DNA from: Sapria himalayana
Lineage: Eukaryota; Streptophyta; Magnoliopsida; Malpighiales; Rafflesiaceae
Reading direction: 5' to 3'
Length of the DNA stretch: 64,000 bases
Assembly: GCA_029783825.1 (NCBI GenBank)
Contig: JAREIK010016270.1
Location: 1 to 64,000 of the forward strand
The notes below the pieces were generated by a model, which searched no databases, was not told the DNA's origin, and saw nothing but the letters and a program-made list of their open reading frames with translations. Below are positions 27,558-40,996 of this stretch, one piece after another (the stretch's first letter is position 1; each line of letters starts with the position of its first letter). The position numbers and the translations under genes are program-made.

Positions 27558-29393
27558 TCAATCATCAATCCTAGTTTCATAATCGTTATGTTGTGATGTT
27601 TCTGGTCTACACGGTGAGTTTTTGGGAACTAGGATAGAGTAGTCTACTGCTGCTAGTCATGATGTGGTTATTGCAGGTGTTGCTGTAGGTTATGGAGTAG
27701 ATGCAATAGCTGGAGCATTATGCCGAACAATCCGAGGTAGATCATCAGGGTTGAACTGTAGTCCTCCCACCTAAAATTTCTTTATAAGCTAGTCAAAATG
27801 CATATGTAACTCATCCCTATAATCCTCATAGTCAATCATGTGTCACTCGGTATCAGCCAACTGAAACTGTATCGAATTTCACATCTCATCCTTAAATTCC
27901 TCCATCTTCGAGAACAAATTCGAAATTGGTCTTGAAATTTAGCTTCTTAGTCTGATCATCTATGCGAGTAGAATGATGATGTCGATGAACCGAAGCCATA
28001 GATGGGCATTTTCTCCTTGCCATCAACAGCCTTATACCATATCTAATTCGCATCAACTAGTTGAGCTGATGAATGAGAACTGCCTGTTGCACCATCACAT
28101 GAACCTGAAGTAGACTAGGAATATGCTTGAGTCACAGTAGCTAATAATTCCTCATATCTCGCCTAATAAAAATGTACGAAAAGTAGTTCAATTTATATTC
28201 AAACAAAAAAAAAGAAAAAATAATTTTTTTTATTTAAACTTACATTTGCTACATGATATCTCAGATCAACAAAAGTCTGATCATCATTAGCATTCGTGTG
28301 CATGTATCTGGATAAGCGAGGTGCAATGTGCTTCTTACCCTCCTTGCGTGTCTATAATTACACATTATACATATGTTAATTATATTGAAAAAATAATCCG
28401 TATAAGAAATGAAATTTAGGCATAATTGACCATAATTCACAAAGTAATAAACGTAAAATGTATAAATTAGAAATAATACTAGTGCTTATTCGTGTTCACA
28501 CATAGAGCAAGATCCACAAGTGTGTGTAGACATGTCACTACCCTTTCCATCCCACTCTATGTGTCGATTGCCGCTTTGTTTATCACACCTCTTCCTATAA
28601 TCCGGATCTTTCATCTTCTCCGCCACTCCTCAAAAACATGATCCGGGACATTCGAATCTTTTTCTTTCTTCTTCAGCCATTTATCTTTGATCTCATACAT
28701 AGTGTCTTTATACCGACTGGTATCATGTTTGTAGAACACACTTTTGACCGACTCCTTTAGCTATGTCAACTTGTAAACTTTCTACTATTATAAACAAATA
28801 ATTAGTTATCAGTGAACAAAAAAATAAATAAAAGATATAAAATTTTTTTGGTAGTAATATTTACCTTAAATTCTCTCCAAATCATCAAATGGTCTCTATG
28901 TGTGAGTGACTTCCAATTTTGTCCATTAAGTTTAAGGACTCCCTAAAAATTGTTCTCAGAACCCTAGAAATGGAACTAGAAGATTCTAACTTCGTCCTGA
29001 AACAAAAACTTTATTATCAAGTAAGAAATAAATTAATAAATTGATAAATAATTTGTTAAGTTTTATATTTTATGAATTATCAATTGTCGGATCAAAATGA
29101 GCAATAGGGAGAGTATCGTCTGTAGAGTGCTCTGAGAAAGACTCTCCAACATCTATATCTTCTCCCTCCTCTTCGTCCCACGTCTCTTGATCATTCAACA
29201 AAATCTCACGACCAATATGTGGATTTGTCAACTAATGCTATTGTTACAGTACATTCACAACACTCTCTATCTTCTATACCGTCTGATCCACCCATCACCC
29301 TCTACCTATTTTTGGCATACCTAAGGCCATGCTGCCTATACCATAAGTCATACGACCTTGCAACATGCTGCCTCTACCTCATCCACGTGACAT
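27558..29393 (-). pseudogene. Second CACTA gene (transposase_24 / Ptta-En-Spm type), element A
   Basis: A likely start at 29391-29393 gives MSRG, a stop, then GRGSMLQGRMTYGIG, the usual Gly/Arg-rich beginning. Later segments read AEEERKRFECPGSCF and CDKQSGNRHIEWDGKGSD (28700-28530). Then come SRYMHTNANDDQTFVDLRY (28320-28255), KEKMPIYGFGSS (~28020-27985) and a terminus NDYETRIDD with its stop at 27558-27560. This order (basic domain, MHT...FVD segment, YGFGS segment) matches the family. Introns with AT-rich sequence separate the exons. Internal stops show that it is no longer functional. Confidence 0.8.
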
Positions 29394-29443
29394 ACCAGTA
29401 AAAAACACAATAGGCAATGAAAATAAACAAAAATAATTAACAA

Positions 29444-32400
29444 TTAAAATAACATAAAACTCACTATCTGCCCTTTCTCATTAGAATCATCCAAATTTGG
29501 TTCGTCTTCTTCTTCAAATATAGTAACATCATTTTCAAACTCTTTTTCATCACTCATTTCATTATCATAATTAATTAAATTTTCATCAACATCTACATCC
29601 CCACTTGTATCTATCTCAAAAGATGTGACTAAAGGACGTCTTCCTACCCCACCACAACTTCGATTTTAACATCATTGTTATCATTTTGAAAAGTTGGTTC
29701 TATAAAATCAGTACTTGGTAATGTGGAGATGTCAATTTGAGTCCTTGCTTTTATCTTGCACATAGCTTTCAAATGCTTTCTAGGACCTGGTTGACCTGGA
29801 TATTCACAATAATAAACTTGTGATGCTTGTACTTATGAGACAAAAGGTTCATACTTGTTGAATCATTTTTAATCATGCACATCGATAAGTTTATATTGAG
29901 GATGGACAACAATACCAATATGTGGTGTTAAATCGATCCATTTACATTTGAATAACATGGTTTTTTAACCGTGAGGGCTTCAAATTCTAACTTGATCACA
30001 TTGACCAGAGTCCCATAATAGTCGTATTCGGTTTCATTGTATATGGATCCTAAATGCAGTTTCCTAGTAGCTACCATACTATTTAGTGTGAAATTTAAAA
30101 CTATTCACACAGTACCCATTATATGTTTTAACCTCTCTTAGGGAACCTCGTGCTATTCTTCGAAGATAATGATTGGAAATTTTATTTTCACGCTTATGAA
30201 CCTGTAATCGGGGTTAAGTGAATTTTTTATATTATAATTAAATATTTTTATTATAACAATACAGTTATTTTGTGATTTTTATTATAAGTAAAGATATATA
30301 TTTTTCAAAAAATGTTGGAAATTTTTTCTCTATCATGGCATTGATTGCTTCTTCATTCATTTTTGAAAACTCTTTATGTTTATCTGTAATAAAATTACTA
30401 AAAAAATTTAAAATTATTGATACATTTATAGGAAATAGTAAATTATAATTCGTAAGAGATGTCATTTGACTATTAGGAAATACTTACTCGATGAATGGTT
30501 GAACATCTGGACAATTCATTAGGACATATAGATGAATTGCAGTATATTCATAGTCTGCTAGATACCTTTTCCCTTAAGAACAAATTGTTTTGCCCGGAGG
30601 CTTAAAAATTTTAAACATATCATTATCCACATTATCATAAAGATAAACCTCTTTCCGCTTTTCCTTAAGTGGAAGAGTAGGATCTCCTTCTTTGAAATAT
30701 AATGATGCAAATTTTGCAGCCTCATCCAAAATATAACCTATTGATATAGAACCCTCAACTTGAGCCTTATTCATTATTATAAGCTTTATTTTCTTCAAGT
30801 ATCTACAAAAAGATTATTATAATTTACAAGTCATTTTTGTGCATATATAAATATATATATATATATATAGGAAAAGAATTGGTTTAGTGAATTAATATTA
30901 CCTTTCTGGAAGACACATCCAATGATAATGGATAGGACCAACAATCCTAGCTCCTCATCAGTCAATGAAGAAGAAGTCAGTTGCTTGAAGAATTAAGAAA
31001 TCTCATTTATTGGCTCTCATATTCTATTAGGCAGGAATTCTTGAAGTACAATTGGTAAAAACCTTTGCATAAATACTTGTCAATCATGACTCTTCATGCC
31101 AAAACATCTTAAGTTTTTTTCGTATCCACACATCTCCCCATATTACATGCATACCCATCTGGAAATCTAAGTTTTTTACCCACTCAAACAAAACCTTCTT
31201 CTGTGATTTATTCAGAACAAATGGCACATCAGGGTATTTATTGGTGACAAGATTTTTTGCAAATTGAGGATGATGATAATATTTATTCAACTCATCTCTT
31301 AACTTGTAAGTGTCCTTATTTTTCTTTAGAATGTTAAACATTGTATTGAAAATATTGGCAAACACATTTTTCTCGATATGAATAACATCAAGATTGTGCC
31401 TGAGCAAGTGTTCATGCTAGTTGAGCAGATCTCAGAAAATACTTCTTTTATTCTACCCACAATTCTTAGATATAAAAGCATTCACAACCTCAGCACCAAC
31501 ATCTATCACCTTCTTCAATCCTCTGTTATTCAATTCCTACAGAATATCATCTTTAGATCTAACCCCCGGGAATTTTATAGTAACCTTTCTATTCTTAATG
31601 AAGTATTTGTGTTACATCGATATGGATGATTAAAGGGCAAAAACTTCCAATGGTTGTAGAACCACAACTGTTTTCCACACTTAATTAATCTAAAAGCATC
31701 AAAATATTCAATACAATACGAACATGCCTACATGCCACTTGTACTCCACCCAGACATCATAGAATACGTTGGAAATTCATTTATGGTACACATGAGGGCA
31801 CCGCGGATCTGAAAATTTTGTCGTTTAAAATATCATAAGTTTGAACCCCAACACCCCAAAGAATTTTCAACTCCGCTATCAATGGCAGCAAGAAAACATC
31901 TATCTTCCCCTTTGAATTCATATGCCCTGATACTAACACAATCAAAACTATAAATTCCTCATTCATACATAAGTCTGGAGGCAAAATATACTAGGTCACC
32001 ACCAGAGGCCACAAAGAATATTATTGTCCAGATTGACCAAATGGCTGAAAACCATTAGCAAATAAACTCAGCCTAACATTTTGAACTTCAAAAGAAAAAT
32101 CAAGAAAACACTTATCAAAATGATTCCAAGCAGGGGCATCAAAAGAGTGACATATCTTACCGTCCTCCATATGATGCTCTGAATGCCATCTAATTTCATT
32201 AGATATTGTGGTTGATGCATATAATCACTAAAACCTAGCTAGGTGTTAATAAAAAATAGTGCATCTTCTTATACGACACCTTCAACTTACATACATATAA
32301 TCTATTTCCATAATGCCTAACCTTTTTCTTGTACCTAGCATTCCCACATATTTTACAATTGTTAAGGTCACTATCATCACCCCAGTATATCATACAGTTG

Positions 32401-33078
32401 TTCACACTACAATGAATGCCTTGTATAGGTAATCCCAAGCCTCTAACTAACTTATTCGTGCCGTAGAAATCCAATGACATCAAATTATTTTTTGGCAATA
32501 ATTCTTGAATGAATTTAGACATATCATCAAAACATGCCTACGCACACCTATGTCTGCACTTTATTTCTATCATCCTCATGGATGCAGAAAGTTGAGAATG
32601 CTTAGAATTTCTCTCATATATAAGTTTATCTCTAGCTCGAATCATGTCATAAAAATTATTTGCCTCGACATTGGGTTCCTCATTCGGGTTGAATTCAGGG
32701 CCCACAGAATCAAAAACTATTTTATGGTATGTAGTGTGATTAATATTATCCAAGACCATCTGATCAGTTTCACTTACTAACACCCATACTGAACTCGAAC
32801 ACCTCTGGTGGACTTGTTTTCACCATGGTATATCCAAACACAGTAATCCGCCACAAAACTATTTCTATACAAATGCATCTTCACAATATCAACATTCAAA
32901 AACTTTTTATCCTGACATATAATTAAAGTGCAAGGATACCTATATCTGTACCACCATTCACACACTAAGGATGTCTCAGAGCAAACTCAATAAATTAATC
33001 AACTTTATTTCCTCATTCATTAAAGAATATTTTATTCACTATTCAACCCTTGTACATCCATTCATGATCATCTTCCAT
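29444..33078 (-). pseudogene. tnp2-type CACTA transposase pseudogene, element A
   Basis: A likely start ATG at 33076-33078 gives MEDDHEWMYKG. It is followed by a FIEFA segment and VWIYHGE (32965-32777). LPIQGIHCSVNNCMIYWG and NCKICG lie at 32522-32235. IDVFLLPLIAELKILWGVGV lies at 31984-31781 and LRHNLDVIHIEKNVF at 31407-31084. A DUF4218-like segment reads NKAQVEGSISIGYILDEA (30798-30574), and DUF4216-like NKYEPFVS with VYYCEYPGQPG is near 29880-29780. An acidic tail ends at the stop 29444-29446. This is the full family order at close to full length, but split across frames by indels and stops. It lies just upstream of gene 2 and just downstream of the satellite block. Confidence 0.88.
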
Positions 33079-33117
33079 AACTAGTAACAACATTATTTTA
33101 TTTAACAAAAGTAATAA

Positions 33118-35110
33118 TCTTTAATTATAGTTATATATAATTATATAGACATTTATTTATATATACAATTATTTATATATAATTATAAACATTTATTTTA
33201 AAATAATGATATTTGTTATTATACATGTAATAATAAATATTGTTACATGTGGTTATACATATAGTTAAACATATATTTATATATAGTTATACACATATAG
33301 CAAAATATACATGTAGGTTTATATATTTGTTAATTTAATTTTATATATTTATACATATAGTTATGTATAGGTATAGATATAGTAAAATACTTTTTTATAT
33401 ACTACTATATACAAATATATATTAAATATAAGCTGAAAATTTAATATTTATATATTATTATGCATAAAAATTTTAAAGTTAAACACATAGTAAGATACAA
33501 TTATTAATAGTTATATATTATTTTATATATAATATATATAGTTATAAATAGTTATATATAATAAACATATAGTTATATATAGATATATTAATACAAGTAG
33601 TTATCAGTGGTTATACATAAATATAAACAATAATATAAAAAATTAGTTTACTTTAATTATATTAATACATAAATGTATATATAGTTACAAATATAGTTAT
33701 ATATAATTATATAGACATTTATTTAGTTATACAAATATTTATAGATAGTTATACACATATAGTTTAACATAATGTGAGTTGTTATACATTTAATTATAAA
33801 TATTGTTAGCATTTGATTATACATATAGTTACACATATAGTTAAAAGTATATTTATACATGTAAGTTTATATATTTGTTATTTAATTTTATATATTTATA
33901 CATATAGTTAAGTATAGGTATAGATATAGTAAAATACTTTTTTATATACTACTACATACAAATATATATTAAATATAAGCTGTAAATTTAATATTTAAAT
34001 ATTATTATGCATAAAACTTTTAAAGTTATACACATAGTAAGATACAATTATTTATAGTTATAAATTATTTTACATATAATATATAAAGTTATAAATAGTT
34101 ATATATAATTAAACAAATAGGTATATATAGATATATTTATACAAGTAGTGATCATAGCTATACAAAAATATATACAATGTTATAAACAAATATTTTAATT
34201 TAATTATATGAATACATATATGTATATATAGTTACAAATATAGTTATATTTAATAAAGAGTGTTATATATCTTTACAAATATTTATATATAGTTATACAC
34301 ATATAGTTATAAATATATATGTAGTTAAAGATATAATTATATTTAACATTTATAAAGGTATACATTTAGTAAAATATAATTATATATAGTTATATATTAG
34401 TATACATATAGTATATTTTTTTAGCAATATAGTGATATAGAATTATACATATAGTTGTACATTATTTTATAGTTATAGTTTAGTTTATAAAGTTATAAAT
34501 ATAATTATAAAAGTAGTTAACATTTTTATAAATATAGTTATAAATACTTTTATATAAAATTGAATATGATTATATAATTAAACATGTGTATCTATATAAT
34601 ATTTGTGAAAAAAATATTTTTATAAATATTACTTAAATATTATTATATGTATACATAACACTTTTATAAATAATATATAGTATATATATCACATTTATAT
34701 AAACATTATAAATATTCTATATTTATATAAAAAATAATATGTAATATAAATATTTACAAAATTATATAATGATTTAATATTACATAATTGTTATATAAGA
34801 AAATATATAAATTGATAGTTTAATGTAAACTTTGTATAGATATTTATATACATTAATACATATGTATAAATATTTATATATAAAATTATATGTTTATATA
34901 AACATATCAATGTGTATTTATTATGTAATATGTTTATATATATTAAAGTATAGACATTTATACATAATATCTTTCAATTATATAAATGTATAAAAATTTA
35001 TATATACTATTATATACATTTAAGATTAACATAAATTAAGGTGTGATTTAACATAAATCATAAAACATATTAAACGTATAGATATTTATTCATAATATCA
35101 TATGATTATA
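33118..35110 (-). repeat. ~545-bp satellite block inside CACTA element A, upstream of tnp2
   Basis: Reverse-complemented, this block matches the 1-4975 array phrase by phrase (GTATTTTACTATATCTATACC, then TATGTATAACCACATGTAA). The landmark AGTAAGATACAATTATT recurs at ~33489 and ~34036, a spacing of ~547 bp. The last ~500 bp (34600-35110) is more diverged. The block lies between tnp2 and the right end of element A, in the tnp2 orientation. Confidence 0.85.
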
Positions 35111-35425
35111 TAAATATAAACCATTAACATTAAGATTATTCGGATGCATACATAATGCAATTGAAATCAAATTACTAAAAACCTTAAAAATATAAACCTT
35201 AGATGAACAAATTTTAATAAATGAAAAATTTAGTTTAATTAATTGTGTCGAGTCAAAATAATGTTAGGTTAAATGTAATCAAAGCAAAAATTTAAAAATT
35301 AGGAGGATAAAATAATACCTAATACCCGACTATACTAAAAAATGAAATTCCAAAAATCTATATAAAATTCAAAGAGATGGAGATGTGTATAGCAATTTGA
35401 AGGAGAAGAACAAAGAAAAACTTAC

Positions 35426-35530
35426 ATGGATTCAGAAGAAATATCAAAATTTTTTGCGTTTTCGTGCTTATAGTCAGTTCTGAATCAGAAAATCAATGGA
35501 GTTGTGAGGAATTTGGGCCAAATGACTTAG
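35426..35530 (-). promoter_or_regulatory. Possible 5' leader exon of element A tnp2
   Basis: On the minus strand this less AT-rich stretch ends in TCTGAATCCAT followed by GTAAG (35425-35421), a good splice donor. An acceptor-like TTGTTACTAG lies at 33081-33090, just before the tnp2 start. If both are used, a ~2.3-kb 5' intron would contain the whole satellite block. This is an inference; no TATA box is assigned. Confidence 0.25.
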
Positions 35531-35559
35531 CACATGATTATCAAATCAAAAAATTAAAA

Positions 35560-36173
35560 TAATGAATTATCGAACAAAATTATGACCAGTAAAAGTTCGA
35601 TAATTAATCGGCGATTTCTATTATCTATTATCATCCTAATTTATTGACCAATTTTCAACCAAAAATATTTAGTCGAGAGTTATGGTCTGTAATGGGGTCG
35701 TGAAATGGTCGGTAACTACCGACCAAATATTTCGGTCGGTAGTTTGGTATATAATTACGACCTTATAAATATATTGGATAACCACTGTACATACCTTTTT
35801 TAATGCTTATGAATTTTTGGTCGTTAAATGGTCGGAAATCTTTCAGGAATATTTTACGCTAATTTCATCCTAATTTACAGACCATATTCTCGACCAAATA
35901 TATTTGGTCCAAAATATATGGTCGATAATTGATCAGGAATTTGGTCTAGAGTATTTTTCTCTGATCCTCCTCTTAGGATCTCTAAATTGGTCATGAATTG
36001 GTCGGTAAATACCGACCTATATATTTGGTTGATAAGTACAAAGTTATACAAAATTTGAAAAAGCATGGTTCTGACCAATTATAGTGATATGTCGTAAAAT
36101 GGTCGTTGATATATTCGATAACCACTCTATAGTCTGATTTCTGACCAAAAACATTTGGTCATTAATTATGGTA
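35560..36173. repeat. Right subterminal repeats of CACTA element A, terminus incomplete
   Basis: GGTCGGTAA/TTACCGACC motifs recur in both orientations, e.g. ATGGTCGGTAACTACCGACC near 35708. The block ends at 36173, about 13 bases short of the expected TTTTATAGTAGTG, where TACTACAAGAAAA of element B starts. Confidence 0.85.
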
Positions 36174-36880
36174 TACTACAAGAAAATATCGATTTAGCTA
36201 GGGAATTTTAGCTAGGGAATTTTAGCTAGGGAATTTTAGCTAGGGAATTTTAGCTAGGGATCAATCCCTAGCTAAATTGCAAGGGATTAGCTAGGGAATA
36301 ATAAGGGATAGATGATTCCTTTTTTGAAAAAAAAAATAGCAATGGATTAGCGACGAATTAGGAAGGGAAAATTTTTCTAAAATTCCGCTAAACAAAAGCG
36401 GAAGATTTAGTGACGGATTAGCGATGGAAAAATTTCGTAAATTCCACTCAAGAAGAGCGAGGATTTTAGCAATGAATTTAGTGATGAAATTAGCGATGAA
36501 AATTTGTGTAACTTCCGCTCAAGAGTAGCATGGATTTTTGCGACGAATTTTGCGACGAATTTTGCGACGGAATATTCCTCGCTAATAAAAGCCTAAAATT
36601 AGCGATGGATTTAGTGACAATTTTCCTAGCTAATAAAATACTTGATTTAGCGATAGTTTTAATGGCTAATTTTCCGTAGCTAAAAAAGTTTGAAATTAGT
36701 GATAGATTTTCCCTTAAGTAATTAATCCATCGTTGCTTAATCAATGATTTTATTAGCAATGGAAAATCAGTCGCTAAATCCATCGTTAAATCAAGGATTT
36801 TATTAGCAAGGGAAAATCTATCGCTAAATCCATCGCTAAATCAAAGATTTTATTGGCAAGGGAAAATTAATAGCTAAATC
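36174..36880. repeat. Left terminus and subterminal repeats of CACTA element B
   Basis: AGCTAGGGAATTTT is repeated in tandem with a 14-bp period (about five copies of AGCTAGGGA between ~36197 and ~36262). Many GCGACGGA/TAGCGATGG/CCATCGCTAA motifs follow, in both orientations. The same motifs start element C at 57582. Confidence 0.88.
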
Positions 36881-37884
36881 TATCGCTAAATCAATGATTT
36901 TAATAAAGTTAAAAGAAAATAAATTAATATTTATAAATAAATACATAGATGTTTGCTCTTACAAAAATTTATACAAATTAAACAATTGAGTAATATTTTT
37001 ACTATTATCTTTTAACATTAAGTTTTTATTAAAATAATAAATATAACTTATTTTAATTATCTTCATCACTTTAAGTAATTTATTGAATTTTAAAAATTAT
37101 TAATGATATCAAATAATATGAAATTTTATGCATTTAATATTATTTCATATTATCTTTGTAAAAATTAATATGAATTCTTAAAAATTATAACTATAAAATA
37201 TAAATTTTATATATTTTTTAACATTAATAGTATTTTATAACTTTTTTTCAAATTTATTATATAGAGTTTGTTAATTTTGTACCTATTTGATATTTTTTAA
37301 GTCAAAACATATTTGTTTTATTTTTAATATATTTATTGTTTAATTAATATTATAAAAAAAATGTTAAGGTATTTATTTTTCATTTGTACCTTGCTATAGC
37401 ACATTAATTATGTTAAAAAATTTTGATAGTAGATAAAATTAATGAGTATTTTTGTATTTTATATATATATTGTTTATCTAATATTTAAATAATTAAAAAT
37501 ATAAATATTTTTCTAAAATATATATTTTCACTCTCGACATCGACGCATCTCTTACAGAACCGAATTCCTCTACATTCCGCCATCTATCTCTTGATGCCGA
37601 TTCAACAAAAATTAATTTGAGGTTTAAGATTTAATTTGTTATTGATTAGAGGTATATTTATACATTTATTCTTCATCGATTATCTTGGATTGCTTAATCA
37701 AAGAAGCATTTTTATTCTATTTTTTTTGTTTCCAAATTTCTTCTTTAATCATCATGGTATGCTTGGATTTCGTAAATAAACTTATTCATATACATGCTTC
37801 ATGTATTTGTGATGTAATACGTTCTCATTGTGTTGATTTTGATGGTGACCCTATACAAAAACAATATATAAATAGTATATATAC
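36881..37884. other. AT-rich 5' region of element B, possible leader at 37540-37640
   Basis: Mostly AT-rich with no gene. A short less AT-rich segment at ~37535-37640 (containing CGACATCGACGCATCTC and CCGCCATCTATCTCTTGATG) stands out and could be a transcript leader. A 67-codon frame at 37685-37888 has no recognisable domain. Confidence 0.35.
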
Positions 37885-38068
37885 TTAGGTTTGTCGACTT
37901 GATATCTACAAAAATAGTATACATCAATATGCATGTGTATTTTATACATAACTAGTATACATACATAGGTATGCCGACTTGATATCTACAAAAATAGTAT
38001 AAATCAATATGCATATGTATTTTATACATAACTAGTATACATACTTAGGTATTCGACTTGATATCTAC
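37885..38068 (+). repeat. ~80-bp minisatellite, 2.3 copies
   Basis: CGACTTGATATCTACAAA recurs at about 37896, 37976 and 38055, with the linking TATTTTATACATAACTAG also repeated. The copies differ at only a few bases, so the duplication is fairly recent. Confidence 0.9.
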
Positions 38069-38095
38069 AAAGAATATTCAAGAATAAGTAATGAT

Positions 38096-38452
38096 TGAAT
38101 TCAAAAATAAAATAAAATAAATAAAATAAATAAATAAATAAAATAAATAAAATAAATAAAATAAATAAAATAAATAAAATAAATAAAATAAATAAAATAA
38201 ATAAATAAATAAAATAAATAAAATAAATAAAATAAATAAAATAAATAAAATAAATAAAATAAATAAAATATATAAAAAACAAAATAAATGAGAAAATGAG
38301 ATAAATGAGATAAATGAGATAAATGAGATAAATCAGATAAATCAGATAAATCAGATAAATCAGATAATGAGATAAATGAGATACATGAGATAAATGAGAT
38401 AAATGAGATAAATAAATAAATAAATTAAATAAAATAAATAAAATAAATAAAA
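38096..38452 (+). repeat. 9-bp minisatellite (AAATAAAAT then GAGATAAAT variants)
   Basis: A 9-bp period runs through the whole block. The left and right parts are AAATAAAAT-like and the middle (~38285-38410) is GAGATAAAT or CAGATAAAT. The minus strand reads as a spurious Phe-Ile-Tyr / Leu-Phe-Ile repeat. Confidence 0.92.
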
Positions 38453-38842
38453 TAAAAGTTTAGCATGTCAAATTAAATTAAACTGATTATACTTTATTGA
38501 ACCAGTTTGAACTATTCTACCAATGTCTAGAAAACTCAATAATATTCACACATGTAATTAAAAATAATTGAGCAAAAGTTTCTCAATTCACTTCGAAATG
38601 TTCTCATGATATGTGTTGTTGTGTGCTAGGAATCCCAAATCATTTTTATTTATAAGCAAGATTCCAAGTTTTTAAATTTTTGATGAAACATTTAGTAAGC
38701 CATCATAGTTTCACATGTCAAGTCAATCCTTGGTAAGTATACACATCATCATATAACAAGCACACTTTCAAGCACTAACCATTAATGCATGAGAACACAT
38801 AGTAAGCACATAATCAATGCTTACCACTCATGTAAGCCAAGA

Positions 38843-38878
38843 CATGAAAATCATACATACTAACACATGATTTTCATG
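38843..38878. repeat. Short inverted repeat (hairpin)
   Basis: CATGAAAATCA (38843-38853) and TGATTTTCATG (38868-38878) are perfect inverted copies separated by 14 bases. The function is unknown. Confidence 0.7.
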
Positions 38879-40914
38879 CAAGTAAGCATGTGATAAGCTT
38901 GTACGTCAACATATGATATAAAAATAATTATTCTTATTAATTTTTTCATAGACATTATTGTCATTTTCCTACATGATTCATTTATATTATTATAGTTGCA
39001 TTCATCTTTAACAAAGAGTATCATGGTGTGTGTGTGTGTAAAGATTTATATTTACCATGTATATAACTTTTTGTAAATTAAATTTATCTCAACACTATTT
39101 CAAACATAATAACTTCATATTTATGTTTCTTGAAATAAAATACTTATATTTCTAATAATTTCAATATTCCTTCAATAGATGTCACGTTGTGTGTGATTCC
39201 TTGTGATCTCTCTTGTGTTAGTGATGAGTGGACTTGTTGAATCAAGTTTAGTAATATTAAAATAATGATTTCATACAAATATAATAAGATCAACATATAG
39301 CAATGTATCATGGACACTTAAGCTAAGATAGTATAAAATATATGAACCAAACTTTTTTGTACATAATTACCATCAATAATAATGTTTTTAAAAACATATA
39401 GCATGGTTCTAATATTCCGAACCAACAACATGGTATACTTATCGTAAAAAGATGATGAATACTCTAACACTGAAAATATGAGTCTGATCCTCGTAGATGT
39501 TGGATATGTTTTCCATGGTGCTATCATGTATCATGTTGTTCAGATGTTGGGACGTGAATTTTATCTATTCTAATCATGAAGCCTCATAGCTTATATACGG
39601 GCCAAATAATAATTTTGAGTTGAGTTTGGGAGAAGGGTAGATAGATAAAAAAAGTATAATATTTTTAATCTATAACATTTTTGATTTATATAGAGGATAT
39701 TAAAATATTAAAATATTTTGAAATTTTAATGTTTATAATCCCCACAATGTCATGCAATACAATAGAATTTTTTCAACCAAAAAATATTTTATCAACTTCA
39801 ATTTATGATTTTAGCCACAACAATGTAGTTTATTATTACTTTAACAATTCAATTCTACCAAATTTATATCACTATAATTTATACCATTAACAACTATGGA
39901 TTAAGAAGAGTTTATGTTTCTCTGTAATGTTGATCAATTTCACGTCATACAAGAGTATTCTCCTTACGATAACATTTGTTAGGGCACCCATTATCCCATC
40001 ATGTTAATAACATCATCTTTTAACACACGGTAACTTTTTTGTGCTGCAATATGTTTATTTTAAATAATTTAAAAATCTAATAATTATGAGTAGTAATTGT
40101 TAGTTGAACGTTGTAGTTATTAGTTGAGTACCATAACTTTTAGTTGTAACCTACAAGCTTGAATCTAAGTTTCATGTTTCACAAAATTTATGACAGATGT
40201 ATCTAGTAATAAATAGTAATAAAGAATATAAAAAAATATGAGAAGTATTATGGAAATGTATGTATCATTAATGAAACATTAATTTATAGTACTAGCGAAT
40301 ATATGTGAGTACTCTTTTATGTGAGTATTCTTTTATAGTTTAATATGATATAAACATATTTACTAATTATTTTTTAGTCCAGAACTTATATTATTAAATA
40401 TTATTTCATATCTTTATAAAATAAATATAAATTATTATAATTTCAAAAACATCAAATCAATATAATAAAAATAATAGTAACGTATCATAAAAATATAGCA
40501 AAACAAATTATAAAGAATATTAATAAGTTGTAAATAAAAATAAAAATTTCAAAACAATTGAGAATTATATTGTATTTTTATATTTTTTTATCTTGAGATA
40601 CTAGGATGAGATGATTCATATAGATTAAAAGTATTTATAGTTTCTTTTTGTATTTATATGTGAATTTTATATTATTTAATAAATTATAATGTCATTTTAT
40701 AATTGTTATTCAATATAATATATTATATGGAGTTTTTATTTATTTTATTTAGTTGTTTTATTTTTTATGGAAATACTCAATATGTAAAGTTTCATCAATC
40801 ATTTTTATTCATTATGTAAAGGCATGAGTTTTAGTTATATATTATTATTATTGAGTATTATTTTTTTAATATCATCTTTTTTTTTCATTTTCATGTATTA
40901 ATCGTCATATTTTT

Positions 40915-40916
<2 letters not shown>

Positions 40917-40996
<80 letters not shown>
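40917..40996. repeat. (TA)n plus (TTTA)n microsatellite
   Basis: About 23 TA units are followed directly by TTTA tandem units. Confidence 0.95.

Larger units (their letters stand above)
26656..36173 (-). mobile_element. CACTA DNA transposon 'A' (GGTCGGTAA subterminal family)
   Basis: The left end is a clean CACTACTATAAAATACC at 26656, directly after the GATA array. Subterminal repeats GGTCGGTAA/TTACCGACC fill both flanks. Both genes are on the minus strand (gene 2 at 27558-29393, tnp2 at 29444-33078). A satellite block at 33118-35110 lies upstream of tnp2. The right end stops at ATTATGGTA (36165-36173). This matches the inverted left end (AATATGGTATTTTATAGTAGTG) up to its last ~13 bases, where element B begins. 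Confidence 0.88.

Noticed and set aside
38022..38282. 86-codon Phe-Ile-Tyr repeat frame on the minus strand
   Set aside because: Direct translation of the 9-bp minisatellite.
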